NCBI RefSeq assembly: GCF_030440515.1 | Contig: NZ_CP076543.1 | Span: forward strand, 6,272,501 to 6,336,500 | DNA from: Streptomyces xanthophaeus | Lineage (GTDB): Bacteria > Actinomycetota > Actinomycetes > Streptomycetales > Streptomycetaceae | DNA length: 64,000 nucleotides | Direction: 5' to 3' | Shown: in pieces, positions 8,082 through 16,749 of the stretch | Layout of the letters: every line of letters begins with the position of its first letter | Numbering within the stretch: position 1 is the stretch's first letter | Position numbers and translations under genes: made by a program | The notes under the pieces: model-generated | Databases searched by the model: none | The model's input: the letters and a program-made list of their open reading frames with translations, nothing else | What the model was told of the DNA's origin: nothing

Positions 8082-8840
8082 ATGCTGGACGCACTGAGTA
8101 TCGACCTGACCCCCGTCGTGGCGGAGCAGCCCGACCCCCTGCTCTTCGCCACGGTCTCCGGCGCGCACCTGTACGGCTTCCCGTCCCGGGACTCCGACAT
8201 CGACCTGCGCGGCGCCCACCTGCTCCCGGCGCGGGACCTTCTGGGCCTGCGCGATCCGCAGGAGACCCGGACCCGCATGTGGGACCGGGACGACGTGGAG
8301 ATGGACCTCGTCACCCACGACCTGCGCAAGTTCGTCCGCCTGATGCTGAACCGCAACGGCTACGTCCTGGAGCAGCTGCTCTCCCCGCTCGTGGTCCACA
8401 CGACGGCGGCGCACGAGGAACTGATCGCGCTGGCCCCCGGCGTGCTGACCTCCCACCACGCCCACCACTACCGGGGATTCGCGGGCACCCAGTGGCGGCT
8501 CTTCGAGAAGGCCGCCGAACTCAAACCGCTGCTCTACGCGTTCCGGGCGCTGCTCACCGGCATCCACCTCATGCGGTCGGCCGAGGTGCAGGCGCACCTG
8601 CCGACCCTGCTGGCCGAGGTGCCGGAGGCGCCCCCGTACCTCGCCGCCCTCATCGAGGCCAAGGTGGCCGCCGAGCACGGGGGCTACGAGGGACCGCCCG
8701 TCGGCGGCGTGCGCGAGGACTTCGAGGCGCTGCACGCCGTGCTGGACGCGGCGCAGGCCGCGTCCGCGCTGCCCGAGCAGGCGACGGCGTACGACGCTCT
8801 CGACGAGTTCGTCGTACGGCGGCGCACGCTACGCGGCTGA
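8082..8840 (+). CDS. RlaP-like nucleotidyltransferase, last gene of the NAD operon
   Basis: This 252-residue protein resembles the DNA polymerase beta superfamily group (PF10127, RlaP) named from RNA-repair clusters. The nucleotidyltransferase core is near the N-terminus: SGAHLYGFPSRDSDIDLRGA with the metal-binding D-x-D in SDIDLRG, then DVEMDLVTHDLRKFVRLMLNRNGYVLEQL. The usual Gly-Ser pair before the motif is reversed or changed (S-G-A). It starts 3 nt after the glycohydrolase stop, so it is co-transcribed with the NrtR operon. Its function in NAD metabolism is unknown; nucleotide or RNA-end modification is a family-based guess. The 3' end overlaps the minus-strand homologue by 12 nt. Confidence 0.8.
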   Translation: MLDALSIDLTPVVAEQPDPLLFATVSGAHLYGFPSRDSDIDLRGAHLLPARDLLGLRDPQETRTRMWDRDDVEMDLVTHDLRKFVRLMLNRNGYVLEQLLSPLVVHTTAAHEELIALAPGVLTSHHAHHYRGFAGTQWRLFEKAAELKPLLYAFRALLTGIHLMRSAEVQAHLPTLLAEVPEAPPYLAALIEAKVAAEHGGYEGPPVGGVREDFEALHAVLDAAQAASALPEQATAYDALDEFVVRRRTLRG

Positions 8841-9509
8841 CGCGCGGCGGGTGCGGACCAGGAAGTCCTGCACCCGGGCGTGGTCCGGCTCCGCGGGCAG
8901 CACGGTGGCGACCAGGGCGTTCTCCGTCTCCTCCTGGAGGCGGGCCATCCAGGCGTCGACCTCCTCCCAGGTGAGCTCGCCGCGGCGGACCGCGAGCAGG
9001 CGGTCGCGGTAGGGGCCGGCGTCGATGGCCAGCCGGCCGGTGCGCAGGAGGTCACGGCAGGACAGCAGCAGGCGCAGCAGGTGCATGGCGTGCTTCCAGC
9101 GCGGGGCGCCGTGGACGCGGACGTCCGCGAGGAGCTTGCCGCGCTGGGAGGCCGCGTACCGGCCGAAGCTGGTGTGGGCCCGGCGGGAGAGGAAGGCCCC
9201 GCGGAGGGAGAGCAGTTCCTCGCCGACCGGGGTGACCTCTTCCACCAGGGGGGAGTGCAGGCACTCCAGGATGTTCGGGTTGGCCCGCAGGGCGAGTTCG
9301 CAGAAGCGCTCCAGCTCCCAGGAGATCTCCTCGTCCCGCGGGCCCTCCACATGCGTGGGGGGCTTCTCGAACCGCCAGAACAGCGGCGTCGGGGCGAGGT
9401 AGACACCGCGCAGGTCGGTGTCGCTCGCCTCCGTCGCCAGTCCGAACGCCCGGGAGCCCATCACGCACCGGTAGACCGTGTGGTCCCGTACCAGCGTCAG
9501 ATCGTCCAT
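8829..9509 (-). CDS. RlaP-like nucleotidyltransferase (second, convergent copy)
   Basis: This 226-residue protein belongs to the same superfamily as the previous gene, with a more canonical active site: YRCVMGSRAFGLATEASDTDLRGVYLAP (G-S, then D-T-D). ELERFCELALRANPNILECLHSPLV and HAMHLLRLLLSCRDLLRTG give the helical C-terminal half seen in this family. The two genes face each other and overlap by 12 nt at their 3' ends, yet the proteins are clearly diverged, so this is not a recent duplication. Start ATG 9509. Function unknown beyond nucleotidyl transfer. Confidence 0.8.
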   Translation of the reverse strand: MDDLTLVRDHTVYRCVMGSRAFGLATEASDTDLRGVYLAPTPLFWRFEKPPTHVEGPRDEEISWELERFCELALRANPNILECLHSPLVEEVTPVGEELLSLRGAFLSRRAHTSFGRYAASQRGKLLADVRVHGAPRWKHAMHLLRLLLSCRDLLRTGRLAIDAGPYRDRLLAVRRGELTWEEVDAWMARLQEETENALVATVLPAEPDHARVQDFLVRTRRASAA

Positions 9510-9537
9510 CCCGGGAGCGTAGGCGCCTGACCTGCCG

Positions 9538-10023
9538 CTATGCGAGCGAGATATTGCCGTCCGCCGCGACCTTGATCTTCTTCTCGGCCAGCCCCTTGGT
9601 GGCCGGACCCTTGGTCACCGCGCCGTCGGCGATCGCGAACTTGCTGTTGTGGCAGGGGCAGTCGATGCTGCCGTCCTCCACCTTGTTGACCAGGCACCCC
9701 TGGTGGGGGCAGACCGCCGTGAAGCATTTGAAGGTGCCGGCCTTGGGCTGGGTGACCACGACCTTCTCCTCCTTGAAGACCTTGCCCCCGCCCACCGGTA
9801 CGTCCGCCTTCTTGGTGAGGGTCTTGCCGGCGGCGCCCGTGTCCGCCGACGTGGCGGGAGCCGGGGCGGCGGGCTCGGCGGGCTGGGCGGGCACCTCGTT
9901 CGGTTCCCCCGGGGAGGCCTTCTCGCCGCCGTTGCTGCCGCAGGCGCTGATCGCGCCGCCGGCCAGGGCGGCCGCGCCGATCGTCAGTACCGTGCGCCGG
10001 GCGGTGTGCGTGAGGTCGCTCAT
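9538..10023 (-). CDS. Secreted Rieske [2Fe-2S] protein with Tat/lipoprotein-type signal
   Basis: The protein has 161 residues from ATG 10023, chosen for its GAGGAGAG ribosome-binding site. The N-terminus ARRTVLTIGAAALAGGAISACG combines a twin-arginine motif with a lipobox-like ISAC cleavage site, so export in folded form and lipid anchoring are likely. An Ala/Pro linker follows, then a Rieske domain with cluster ligands in CFTAVCPHQGC (Cys, His) and CPCHNSKF (Cys, His). It ends with a short KIKVAADGNISLA strand. Such small Rieske lipoproteins are common in Streptomyces; the redox partner is unknown. It is a single gene with no obvious operon. Confidence 0.88.
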   Translation of the reverse strand: MSDLTHTARRTVLTIGAAALAGGAISACGSNGGEKASPGEPNEVPAQPAEPAAPAPATSADTGAAGKTLTKKADVPVGGGKVFKEEKVVVTQPKAGTFKCFTAVCPHQGCLVNKVEDGSIDCPCHNSKFAIADGAVTKGPATKGLAEKKIKVAADGNISLA

Positions 10024-10104
10024 GAGTCTCTCCTCGCTTCGTGGCCGGATGGCGTGCAGCATCCTGGCCTGCGGCGGGCCTCAGGTGAAGCCTGCCGCGC
10101 CGGT

Positions 10105-10446
10105 TCATCGGCCCGGTTCCCATGGGGCCAGTGAGGCAGGGCTGCCGGGTGTGCGTACGACCTCCCACACGTGGATCACGGCTTCCCGGTTCAGCGGACC
10201 GTGAACATGTGGATATCGGCCACCGGAATCACTCTCCCGGCGGACCTCGGCGGTCAGCACGCCCTCGTCGAGCTCCACCGCGAGCAGGATCCCGGGTACC
10301 GACCGGTAGTGCGCGTCGACGATCGCGAGTGCCGTGGGGCGGTCCGCGGAACAGTGGACGAACCCCTCGGCCTCCAGCGAGGGCGGGGCGTACGGGAGCT
10401 CGGGCGCGGCGGCCCAGTCGGCGAGCGGGACGATGTGGAAGATCAT
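10105..10446 (-). CDS. DUF952 family protein
   Basis: This 113-residue protein matches the DUF952 pattern: IFHIVPLADWAAA at the start, SLEAEGFVHCSAD in the middle, then YPHVHGPLNREAVIHVWEV. DUF952 proteins are small globular proteins that resemble ADP-ribosyltransferase-like folds, but no reaction is established. Start ATG 10446. It stands alone between the Rieske gene and the divergent YidB-like gene. Confidence 0.85.
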   Translation of the reverse strand: MIFHIVPLADWAAAPELPYAPPSLEAEGFVHCSADRPTALAIVDAHYRSVPGILLAVELDEGVLTAEVRRESDSGGRYPHVHGPLNREAVIHVWEVVRTPGSPASLAPWEPGR

Positions 10447-10582
10447 GCGGATCGTTCTACCTCAGGGGAGCGGACGTGTGCGCCAGGTGGCGGCATAGTC
10501 CGTAATGGGTGACATTGTCCGTGTTCCGAAGCCGGGTGTGCCACTGTCCGCGCGCCCCGGCCCCTCTGCGAAAGGCATCACG

Positions 10583-11029
10583 ATGGCGGGTAACGACCTC
10601 GGCTCCCTGCTCGGCGGCCTCCTGGGTGGCAGCGGCGGCCAGGGCGCGGGCTCCGGCGGCGGCAACATCCTCGGTGCGCTGCTCGGCGCCCTCATGGGCG
10701 GGGCCGGCGGTTCCCAGGCCGGCGGTTCCCAGGCCGGCGGGAGCAACCCGCTCGGCGGGCTGCTGGACATGCTGACCAAGGCCGGCCTCGCCGACCAGGC
10801 CCGGTCCTGGATCGGCACCGGCGAGAACCGGTCGGTCAGCGGCGCCCAGATCGCCGGGGCGGTGCCCGACGAGGCCCTGCAGAAGGCGGCCGCACAGGCC
10901 GGCGTCAGCCCCCAGGAGGCCGCCGACCAGATCGCGCAGGCCCTGCCGGCGGCCGTCGACAGGCTGAGCCCGGAAGGACAGCTTCCGTCCGGTTCGCTGG
11001 AGGACATCATCCGCGCGCAGAAGTTCTGA
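10583..11029 (+). CDS. YidB-like (DUF937) protein
   Basis: The 148-residue protein starts at ATG 10583 after GAAAGG; the open frame extends further up but without coding character. The N-terminal half is a Gly-rich stretch with the DUF937 pattern LGSLLGGLLGG and ILGALLGALMGGAGG, including a tandem GGSQA repeat. The C-terminal half is the conserved YidB helix bundle: LADQARSWIGTGENRSVS, GAQIAGAVPDEALQKAAAQAGVSPQEAADQIAQALP and AVDRLSPEGQLP. The family is widespread and uncharacterised. A strong inverted repeat follows the stop. Confidence 0.88.
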   Translation: MAGNDLGSLLGGLLGGSGGQGAGSGGGNILGALLGALMGGAGGSQAGGSQAGGSNPLGGLLDMLTKAGLADQARSWIGTGENRSVSGAQIAGAVPDEALQKAAAQAGVSPQEAADQIAQALPAAVDRLSPEGQLPSGSLEDIIRAQKF

Positions 11030-11044
11030 CCGTCCGGCAGCGCC

Positions 11045-11095
11045 GCACGAGGGCCCGGCAGCCGTCCCACGGGATGGGCGGTCGGGCCCTCGTGC
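11045..11095 (+). terminator. Long inverted repeat after the YidB-like gene
   Basis: Perfect 13-bp arms GCACGAGGGCCCG / CGGGCCCTCGTGC enclose a 25-nt loop that can itself pair. There is no T-run, as is usual for Streptomyces terminators. It lies 15 nt after the stop and 66 nt before tyrA. Confidence 0.7.
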
Positions 11096-11161
11096 CGCGG
11101 GTGCTGGATACCCTGGCCGGACAGTCCGTCAGCTCGCCTTTTCGTCCCCTGGGAGTGCCTC

Positions 11162-12250
11162 GTGAGAACCGCCGTCGTCATCGGAACCGGACTGATCGGC
11201 ACCTCCGCGGCGCTCGCCCTGTCCGCCCGGGGGATCACCGTCCACCTCGCCGACCACGACCCGGACCGGGCCCGTACGGCGGCCGCCCTCGGGGCCGGCA
11301 CCGACGAGGCCCCCAAGGAGCAGGTCGACCTCGCGATCGTCGCCGTACCGCCGGCCCACGTGGCCGCGACCCTGGCCGACCTGATCGGGCGCGGGGTCGC
11401 GCGCGCCTACGTGGACGTCGCCAGCGTCAAGGGCGGACCGCGGCGGGAGCTGGCGGCGCTCGGCGTGGACGTCACCGCGTACATCGGGACGCACCCGATG
11501 GCCGGCAAGGAGCAGTCGGGGCCGCTCGCCGCCACCGCGGACCTCTTCGAGGGCCGCCCGTGGGTGCTGACCCCCTCCCGGGACACCGACCACGAGGTGC
11601 TCAACCTCGCGCTGGAGCTGGTGGCCCTGTCCCGGGCCGTACCGGTGGTCATGGACGCCGACGCCCACGACCGCGCGGTGGCGCTCGTCTCGCACACCCC
11701 GCAGCTGGTCTCCAGCATGGTCGCGGCCCGGCTGGAGGAGGCCGACGAGACGGCGGTCCGGCTGTGCGGGCAGGGCATCCGCGACGTGACCCGGATCGCG
11801 GCCTCCGACCCCCGGATGTGGGTGGAGATCCTCTCGGCCAACCCGGGACCGGTCGCCGACGTCCTCGCCGGGATCGCCGCCGACCTGGAGGAGACCGTGG
11901 AGGCGCTGCGGGGCCTGCAGTCCGCCGACGTGGAGAAGCGGCGCGGCGGCGCCGCGGGCATCGAGGACGTGCTGCGCCGCGGCAACGCGGGCCGGGTCCG
12001 GGTGCCGGGCAAGCACGGCGCGGCGCCCACGGTCTACGAGACGGTGGCTGTGCTCATCAGCGACCAGCCCGGTGAGCTGGCCCGCATCTTCGCCGACGCG
12101 GGGCGGGCCGGGGTCAACATCGAGGACGTACGGATCGAGCACGCGACGGGCCAGCAGGCCGGCCTCGTCCAGCTCATGGTGGAGCCGCGGGCGGCCGCCG
12201 GCCTGACCGCCGAGCTGCGCGAGCGGGGCTGGGCACTGCGACAGCAGTAG
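11162..12250 (+). CDS. tyrA: Prephenate dehydrogenase with C-terminal ACT domain
   Basis: TyrA oxidatively decarboxylates prephenate to 4-hydroxyphenylpyruvate on the tyrosine pathway, in the cytosol. The 362-residue protein opens with the dinucleotide-binding loop VVIGTGLIGTSAALAL (G8-x-G10-xx-G13). THPMAGKEQSGP contains the substrate-site His, and DADAHDRAVALVSHTPQLVSS follows as expected. From about residue 289, TVYETVAVLISDQPGELARI and VNIEDVRIEHATG form an ACT domain, suggesting amino-acid feedback control. Start GTG 11162. The cmk-plsC pair follows after 149 nt. Confidence 0.93.
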   Translation: MRTAVVIGTGLIGTSAALALSARGITVHLADHDPDRARTAAALGAGTDEAPKEQVDLAIVAVPPAHVAATLADLIGRGVARAYVDVASVKGGPRRELAALGVDVTAYIGTHPMAGKEQSGPLAATADLFEGRPWVLTPSRDTDHEVLNLALELVALSRAVPVVMDADAHDRAVALVSHTPQLVSSMVAARLEEADETAVRLCGQGIRDVTRIAASDPRMWVEILSANPGPVADVLAGIAADLEETVEALRGLQSADVEKRRGGAAGIEDVLRRGNAGRVRVPGKHGAAPTVYETVAVLISDQPGELARIFADAGRAGVNIEDVRIEHATGQQAGLVQLMVEPRAAAGLTAELRERGWALRQQ

Positions 12251-12399
12251 CGGAGCGGCGCGGCGGCGGGCGGCCCGGAGGGGCCGGCCGGCCCCCGGAA
12301 CGCACGGCGGGGACGGGGGCCGTCCGGGGCCGGTAACCTTGGGGAGGGGCGCTTTGCCGCGCCCGGACACGTACGCGCAACCAGGAAGGTGCCCGCACC

Positions 12400-13107
12400 G
12401 TGGAAACCGCAGCTCCGTCCGCCGTGATCGTCGCCATCGACGGTCCCTCCGGCACGGGCAAGTCCAGCACCTCCAAGGCCGTGGCCGCCAAGCTCGGGCT
12501 GCGCTACCTGGACACCGGCGCCCAGTACCGGGCCATCACCTGGTGGATGATCACCAACGGCGTCGACACCGACGACCCGCAGGCCATCGCGATCGCCGCC
12601 GGCAAGCCCACCATCGTGTCCGGCACCGACCCGGCCGCCCCCACCATCACCGTGGACGGCCTCGACGCCGCCGGTCCCATCCGGACCCAGGAGGTCACCT
12701 CCAAGGTCAGCGCCGTCAGCGCCGTCCCCGAGGTGCGCACCCTGATCACCGACCTGCAGCGCTCCATCGCCGCCGAGGCGGCCCAGGAGGCCGACGGGAT
12801 CGTCGTCGAGGGCCGGGACATCGGCACCACCGTCCTGCCCGACGCCGACCTCAAGATCTTCCTGACCGCTTCCGCCGAGGCGCGCGCCGCCCGGCGCAGC
12901 GGCGAGCTCCGCGGCAAGGAGGCCGCCGACCTCGCGGCCACCAGGGAAGCGCTGATCAAGCGCGACGCGGCCGACTCCGGCCGCAAGACCTCCCCGCTGG
13001 CCAAGGCCGACGACGCCGTCGAGGTGGACACCACCGAACTCACGCTCGACCAGGTGATCGAGTGCGTCGTGACGCTGGTGGAAGAGAAGCGGGCGGGCCG
13101 CAAGTGA
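12400..13107 (+). CDS. cmk: Cytidylate kinase
   Basis: Cmk phosphorylates CMP and dCMP with ATP. The 235-residue protein has the P-loop IDGPSGTGKSSTSKAVA (residues 14-24), the CMP-site segment YLDTGAQYRAITWW, and the conserved VVEGRDIGTTVLPDADLKIFLTAS followed by a lid with DLAATREALIKRDAADSGRKTSPL. GTG 12400 is the start, preceded by AGGAAGG. The stop overlaps the next GTG by 4 nt, so cmk and plsC form an operon; cmk-plsC-der is a common actinobacterial arrangement. Confidence 0.95.
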   Translation: METAAPSAVIVAIDGPSGTGKSSTSKAVAAKLGLRYLDTGAQYRAITWWMITNGVDTDDPQAIAIAAGKPTIVSGTDPAAPTITVDGLDAAGPIRTQEVTSKVSAVSAVPEVRTLITDLQRSIAAEAAQEADGIVVEGRDIGTTVLPDADLKIFLTASAEARAARRSGELRGKEAADLAATREALIKRDAADSGRKTSPLAKADDAVEVDTTELTLDQVIECVVTLVEEKRAGRK

Positions 13108-13751
13108 GCCAAGCGCCCTCCCTCAAGGGTGCGGCGGTCGGCAGGCGCATCGGAATCGGGCTCATGTACGGGCTCTGGAAGCCGCGCGTGCTGGGGGCCT
13201 GGAAGGTGCCCGCCTCGGGCCCCGTCATCCTCGCCGTGAACCACTCGCACAACATCGACGGCCCCATGGTCATGGGCACCGCGCCCCGGCCGCTGCACTT
13301 CCTGATCAAGAAGGAAGCGTACGTGGGCCCGCTCGGCCCCTTCCTCGAAGGGATCGGGCAGGTCAAGGTCGACCGCGGCGGCCCCGACCGGACGGCGATA
13401 GGCCGCGCCCTCGGCGTGCTCGACAATGGAGGGGCCCTGGGGATATTTCCCGAGGGCACCCGGGGCGAGGGCGACTTCGCCTCGCTGCGCGCGGGCCTCG
13501 CGTACTTCGCGGTCCGCAGCGGCGCACCCATCGTCCCCGTGGCCGTCCTCGGCAGCGGGGACACCCCGGGCCGGGTCGTGAAGGGCCTTCCGGCCCTCAA
13601 GAGCCGGGTCGACGTCGTCTTCGGCTCCGCCTTCGACGCGGGTGACGGCAGTGGCCGCCGGACCCGTACCGCGCTGGACGAGGCCACCGTACGCATCCAG
13701 GACCGGCTGACCGCCCACCTGGCCGACGCCAAGCGCCTCACCGGGCGCTGA
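13104..13751 (+). CDS. plsC: 1-acyl-sn-glycerol-3-phosphate acyltransferase (PlsC family)
   Basis: PlsC-family membrane-associated enzymes acylate lysophosphatidate in phospholipid synthesis. This 215-residue protein has the catalytic H-x4-D motif NHSHNID (H47, D52) and the phosphate-binding FPEGTR (115-120), then [14 protein letters not shown]. It has no strong transmembrane helix. GTG 13104 overlaps the cmk stop (GTGA). It is short for the family and could act on another acyl acceptor. Confidence 0.9.
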   Translation: MSQAPSLKGAAVGRRIGIGLMYGLWKPRVLGAWKVPASGPVILAVNHSHNIDGPMVMGTAPRPLHFLIKKEAYVGPLGPFLEGIGQVKVDRGGPDRTAIGRALGVLDNGGALGIFPEGTRGEGDFASLRAGLAYFAVRSGAPIVPVAVLGSGDTPGRVVKGLPALKSRVDVVFGSAFDAGDGSGRRTRTALDEATVRIQDRLTAHLADAKRLTGR

Positions 13752-13827
13752 GCGAGACTTGAAACCAGTAGTGGAACCGCGCTGCGCGGGTACCACCGAT
13801 CACCACGAACGACGAGGAACGGACTTC

Positions 13828-15291
13828 ATGAACGACCAGCACGACCACGGAGCACTTGGCGATGCCGAGTACGCGGAGTTCATGGAGCTCGCCGCGGAAG
13901 AGGGCTTCGACATCGAAGAGGTCGAAGGCGCGATCGAGGAGGCCGGTCACGGCCCGCTTCCCGTCCTCGCCGTCGTCGGCCGCCCCAATGTCGGCAAGTC
14001 GACCCTGGTGAACCGGATCATCGGCCGCCGTGAGGCGGTCGTCGAGGACAAGCCCGGCGTCACCCGCGACCGCGTCACGTACGAGGCCGAATGGGCCGGC
14101 CGCCGCTTCAAGGTCGTCGACACCGGCGGCTGGGAGCAGGACGTCCTCGGCATCGACGCCTCCGTCGCCGCCCAGGCCGAGTACGCCATCGAGGCCGCCG
14201 ACGCCGTCGTCTTCGTCGTCGACTCCAAGGTCGGCGCCACCGACACCGACGAGGCCGTCGTACGGCTGCTCCGCAAGGCGGGCAAGCCCGTCGTGCTGTG
14301 CGCCAACAAGGTCGACGGCCAGAGCGGCGAGGCCGACGCGGCCTCCCTGTGGTCGCTCGGCCTCGGCATGCCGCACCCGGTTTCCTCGCTGCACGGCCGT
14401 GGCACCGGTGACATGCTCGACGCGGTCCTGGAAGCCCTGCCCGAGGCCCCCGCGCAGACCTTCGGCGGCGCCGCCCCCGGCGGCCCGCGCCGCATCGCGC
14501 TGATCGGCCGCCCGAACGTCGGCAAGTCCTCGCTCCTGAACAAGGTGGCGAAGGAGGACCGCGTCGTCGTCAACGAGCTGGCCGGCACCACCCGCGACCC
14601 GGTCGACGAGCTCATCGAACTCGGTGGCATCACCTGGAAGTTCGTCGACACCGCCGGTATCCGCAAGAAGGTGCACCTGCAGCAGGGCGCCGACTACTAC
14701 GCCTCCCTGCGCACGGCCGCCGCCGTCGAGAAGGCGGAGGTCGCGGTGATCCTGATCGACACCACCGAGACCATCAGCGTCCAGGACCAGCGCATCATCA
14801 CGATGGCCGTCGAGGCGGGCCGCGCGATCGTGATCGCGTACAACAAGTGGGACGAGCTCGACGAGGAGCGCCGCTACTACCTCGAGCGCGAGATCGAGAC
14901 CGAGATGCAGCAGGTCTCGTGGGCGCCCCGGGTGAACGTCTCGGCGCTCACCGGCCGCCACATGGAGAAGCTGGTCCCGGCGATCGAGACGGCGCTGGCG
15001 GGCTGGGAGACGCGCGTCCCCACCGGCCGGCTGAACGCCTTCCTCGGTGAGGTCGTCGCCGCCCACCCGCACCCGATCCGTGGCGGCAAGCAGCCCCGCA
15101 TCCTGTTCGGTACCCAGGCGGGCAGCAAGCCGCCGCGGTTCGTCCTCTTCGCCTCCGGCTTCCTGGAGCACGGCTACCGGCGCTTCATCGAGCGCCGCCT
15201 GCGCGAGGAGTTCGGCTTCGACGGCACCCCGATCCACATCTCGGTGCGGGTGCGCGAGAAGCGCGGCGCCCAGTACAAGAAGAAGAAGTAG
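13828..15291 (+). CDS. der: GTPase Der (EngA), ribosome assembly
   Basis: Der is a double-GTPase needed for late 50S ribosome maturation. The 487-residue protein has a short acidic N-terminal extension (residues 1-45), then two G domains: GRPNVGKST at 51-59 with DTGG and NKVD, and GRPNVGKSS near 227-235 with DTAG and NKWD. A KH-like C-terminal domain ends in a Lys-rich tail. I start at ATG 13828 because GAGGAACGGA precedes it, although the frame is open further upstream. A strong terminator follows. Confidence 0.95.
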   Translation: MNDQHDHGALGDAEYAEFMELAAEEGFDIEEVEGAIEEAGHGPLPVLAVVGRPNVGKSTLVNRIIGRREAVVEDKPGVTRDRVTYEAEWAGRRFKVVDTGGWEQDVLGIDASVAAQAEYAIEAADAVVFVVDSKVGATDTDEAVVRLLRKAGKPVVLCANKVDGQSGEADAASLWSLGLGMPHPVSSLHGRGTGDMLDAVLEALPEAPAQTFGGAAPGGPRRIALIGRPNVGKSSLLNKVAKEDRVVVNELAGTTRDPVDELIELGGITWKFVDTAGIRKKVHLQQGADYYASLRTAAAVEKAEVAVILIDTTETISVQDQRIITMAVEAGRAIVIAYNKWDELDEERRYYLEREIETEMQQVSWAPRVNVSALTGRHMEKLVPAIETALAGWETRVPTGRLNAFLGEVVAAHPHPIRGGKQPRILFGTQAGSKPPRFVLFASGFLEHGYRRFIERRLREEFGFDGTPIHISVRVREKRGAQYKKKK

Positions 15292-15304
15292 TTCCCAGTC
15301 TGAT

Positions 15305-15345
15305 CAAGCCCCCCACCTGCATCTTCTCCGCAGGCGGGGGGCTTG
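15305..15345 (+). terminator. Terminator after der
   Basis: Arms CAAGCCCCCCACCTGC and GCAGGCGGGGGGCTTG pair over 16 bp with one mismatch around a 9-nt loop, followed by CTCCTTG. It lies 13 nt after the der stop. Confidence 0.85.
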
Positions 15346-15354
15346 CTCCTTGCC

Positions 15355-15375
15355 CCGGGCCGTCTGTGGGCCGTC
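15355..15375. repeat. Left copy of 21-bp direct repeat (candidate att or integrase-arm site)
   Basis: This 21-bp sequence recurs exactly at 17957-17977. Its core is two GGGCCGTC units separated by TGT. It touches the 3' end of the integrase remnant and lies just past the der terminator. Such repeats mark the ends of integrated elements, but the core crossover site is not proven. Confidence 0.6.
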
Positions 15376-15973
15376 AGGCCGCGGCCGGGGGCTCTTTCGG
15401 ACCGGGGTAGAGGGACGACACCGCCTGCCGCGTGCGCTCCCGACTGCTGGGCATCAGGTGGGCGTACACCCGAAGGGTCAGTCCGGGATCGGAGTGCCCC
15501 AGGTACTCTGCCACCGCCTTGATGTTCTCTCCGGCGTCCAGGAGGACCGACGCGTAGAAGTGCCGCAGGGCGTGCATACCGTGCTCGCGAGCCGCGGCGT
15601 ACGTCTCCTGCCCTTCGTCCCGCTCGGGGATGACCCCCGCAGTGGCGAGAGCAGGCTTCCACTGGTCGCTGTTGAACTGGTTCCGCCAGACGTGATGGCC
15701 CAGCGGTGCCGTGAAGACGAGCCGCTTCGTCACCGCCGGCCCCCGGCTCGTGCCCCAGGGCAGTGTGATGGCCACGGGCGGGCACACCTTCATATGGGCA
15801 CGCAGGATGTCAGCCACAGGTCCCGGCAGCGGCACGTCACGAAGCTTTCCGCCCTTCGGCAGGGCGAACACGGGCCTGCAGCGACTCAGCTTGAGCTGAT
15901 GGACCACATGCACCGTGTCCGCCTCGAAGTCGAGCGCGTCCACGTCGATGCCGAAGATCTCTCCCTGCCTCAA
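15374..15973 (-). pseudogene. Tyrosine recombinase/integrase, C-terminal remnant
   Basis: About 199 residues of a phage/ICE-type tyrosine integrase remain. LRQGEIFGIDVDALDFEADTV carries the first catalytic Arg; HGMHALRHFYASVLLDAGENIKAVAEYLGHSD has the H-x-x-R and following His; the YAHLMP segment near the end carries the nucleophile Tyr. The arm-binding and core-binding N-terminal half is missing. Directly upstream in frame is a TGA (15983-15985), and the sequence beyond it does not look like integrase, so the gene is truncated and probably inactive in DNA cutting at arm sites. It reads towards der. Confidence 0.85.
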
Positions 15974-16249
15974 GCCTTGGCGTCACGTCGCGGACGGCCC
16001 GAAAGGCGCGTAGGCCAGATAGAGAAACGGTTGTAGCCGGATCCCGGGAGCGACCGCGGGCGGCTGCTCTGGGAAATGTTGACGAGAAGCAGGAACTGGG
16101 TTCTGAGCGTTGCAGGCCGAGGCCGATACGAAGGGCCCTACCTGGCAAGCCGTGAGGCTTCTGATCTTGCCGGACACCCATTCCTTCCATGGCATCCCCG
16201 ACTACGCTTGCCATGGTCACGGCCAAGATCGAACGAGGGGGGTACACCC

Positions 16250-16615
16250 ATGCCGTACGAGACCGGCGCCAAGGTGAAGCTGACCAGGGATGTGCAGCTC
16301 ACCGCAAACGACACGGCGGCCAGGATCGGCTTCCCCGGTCCGCTGTCCCTGGCCGAGGGCTTGGAGGGCATCGTCACGGGCTCGGCAAAGGAAGCCGGCG
16401 GCGTGGCCCAGGACGGGCTCGCGGAATTCGAACGGCGAGTCCGCGGCGTCCAGTTCGATGGCCACACGGCCGGCATCATCGACAATCTCCGTCAGCAGAT
16501 CATCCGGCACGGGGGGCTCGACGCCGGAGTCGGCGCTCAGATCAGATACAAGGTGCGATTCGAGAACGGGTTCGTTCTGGGCGGTCTTGAAGAAGGCTGG
16601 CTGACCGAAGCCTGA
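16250..16615 (+). CDS. Orphan 121-residue protein in the integrated-element remnant
   Basis: No family is recognised. ATG 16250 is preceded by GAGGGGGG. The protein starts MPYETGAKVKLTRDVQLT and contains LAEGLEGIVTGSAKEAGG, so the first part could be a small beta-barrel like those of SH3-type or KOW-like domains; the end VRFENGFVLGGLEEGWLTEA also looks beta-rich. Codon choice is less GC3-extreme than in the flanking core genes. It lies between the integrase remnant and a terminator and probably came with the element. Confidence 0.65.
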   Translation: MPYETGAKVKLTRDVQLTANDTAARIGFPGPLSLAEGLEGIVTGSAKEAGGVAQDGLAEFERRVRGVQFDGHTAGIIDNLRQQIIRHGGLDAGVGAQIRYKVRFENGFVLGGLEEGWLTEA

Positions 16616-16622
16616 GTACCTG

Positions 16623-16657
16623 CCGCGACGCCCCGCCGGCCGGCGGGGGCGTCGCGG
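16623..16657 (+). terminator. Bidirectional hairpin between the two element genes
   Basis: A near-perfect inverted repeat built on CGCGACGCCCC and GGGGCGTCGCG with a GCCGGCCGGC centre lies 8 nt after the stop at 16615 and can also serve the minus-strand gene ending at 16750. Confidence 0.7.
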
Positions 16658-16749
16658 TCTCTGTGGCCCGTTCTCACCAGCCTCGCCCGAAATGGCGGAC
16701 GGAAGCCGGCGAAGAAGCCTCACCGGCCTCCGTGCCGGTGCGGTCCTCC

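Noticed and set aside
15983..16195. In-frame upstream part of the integrase
   Set aside because: It shares the frame with the integrase remnant but is separated by TGA, and its sequence does not resemble integrase core-binding domains.
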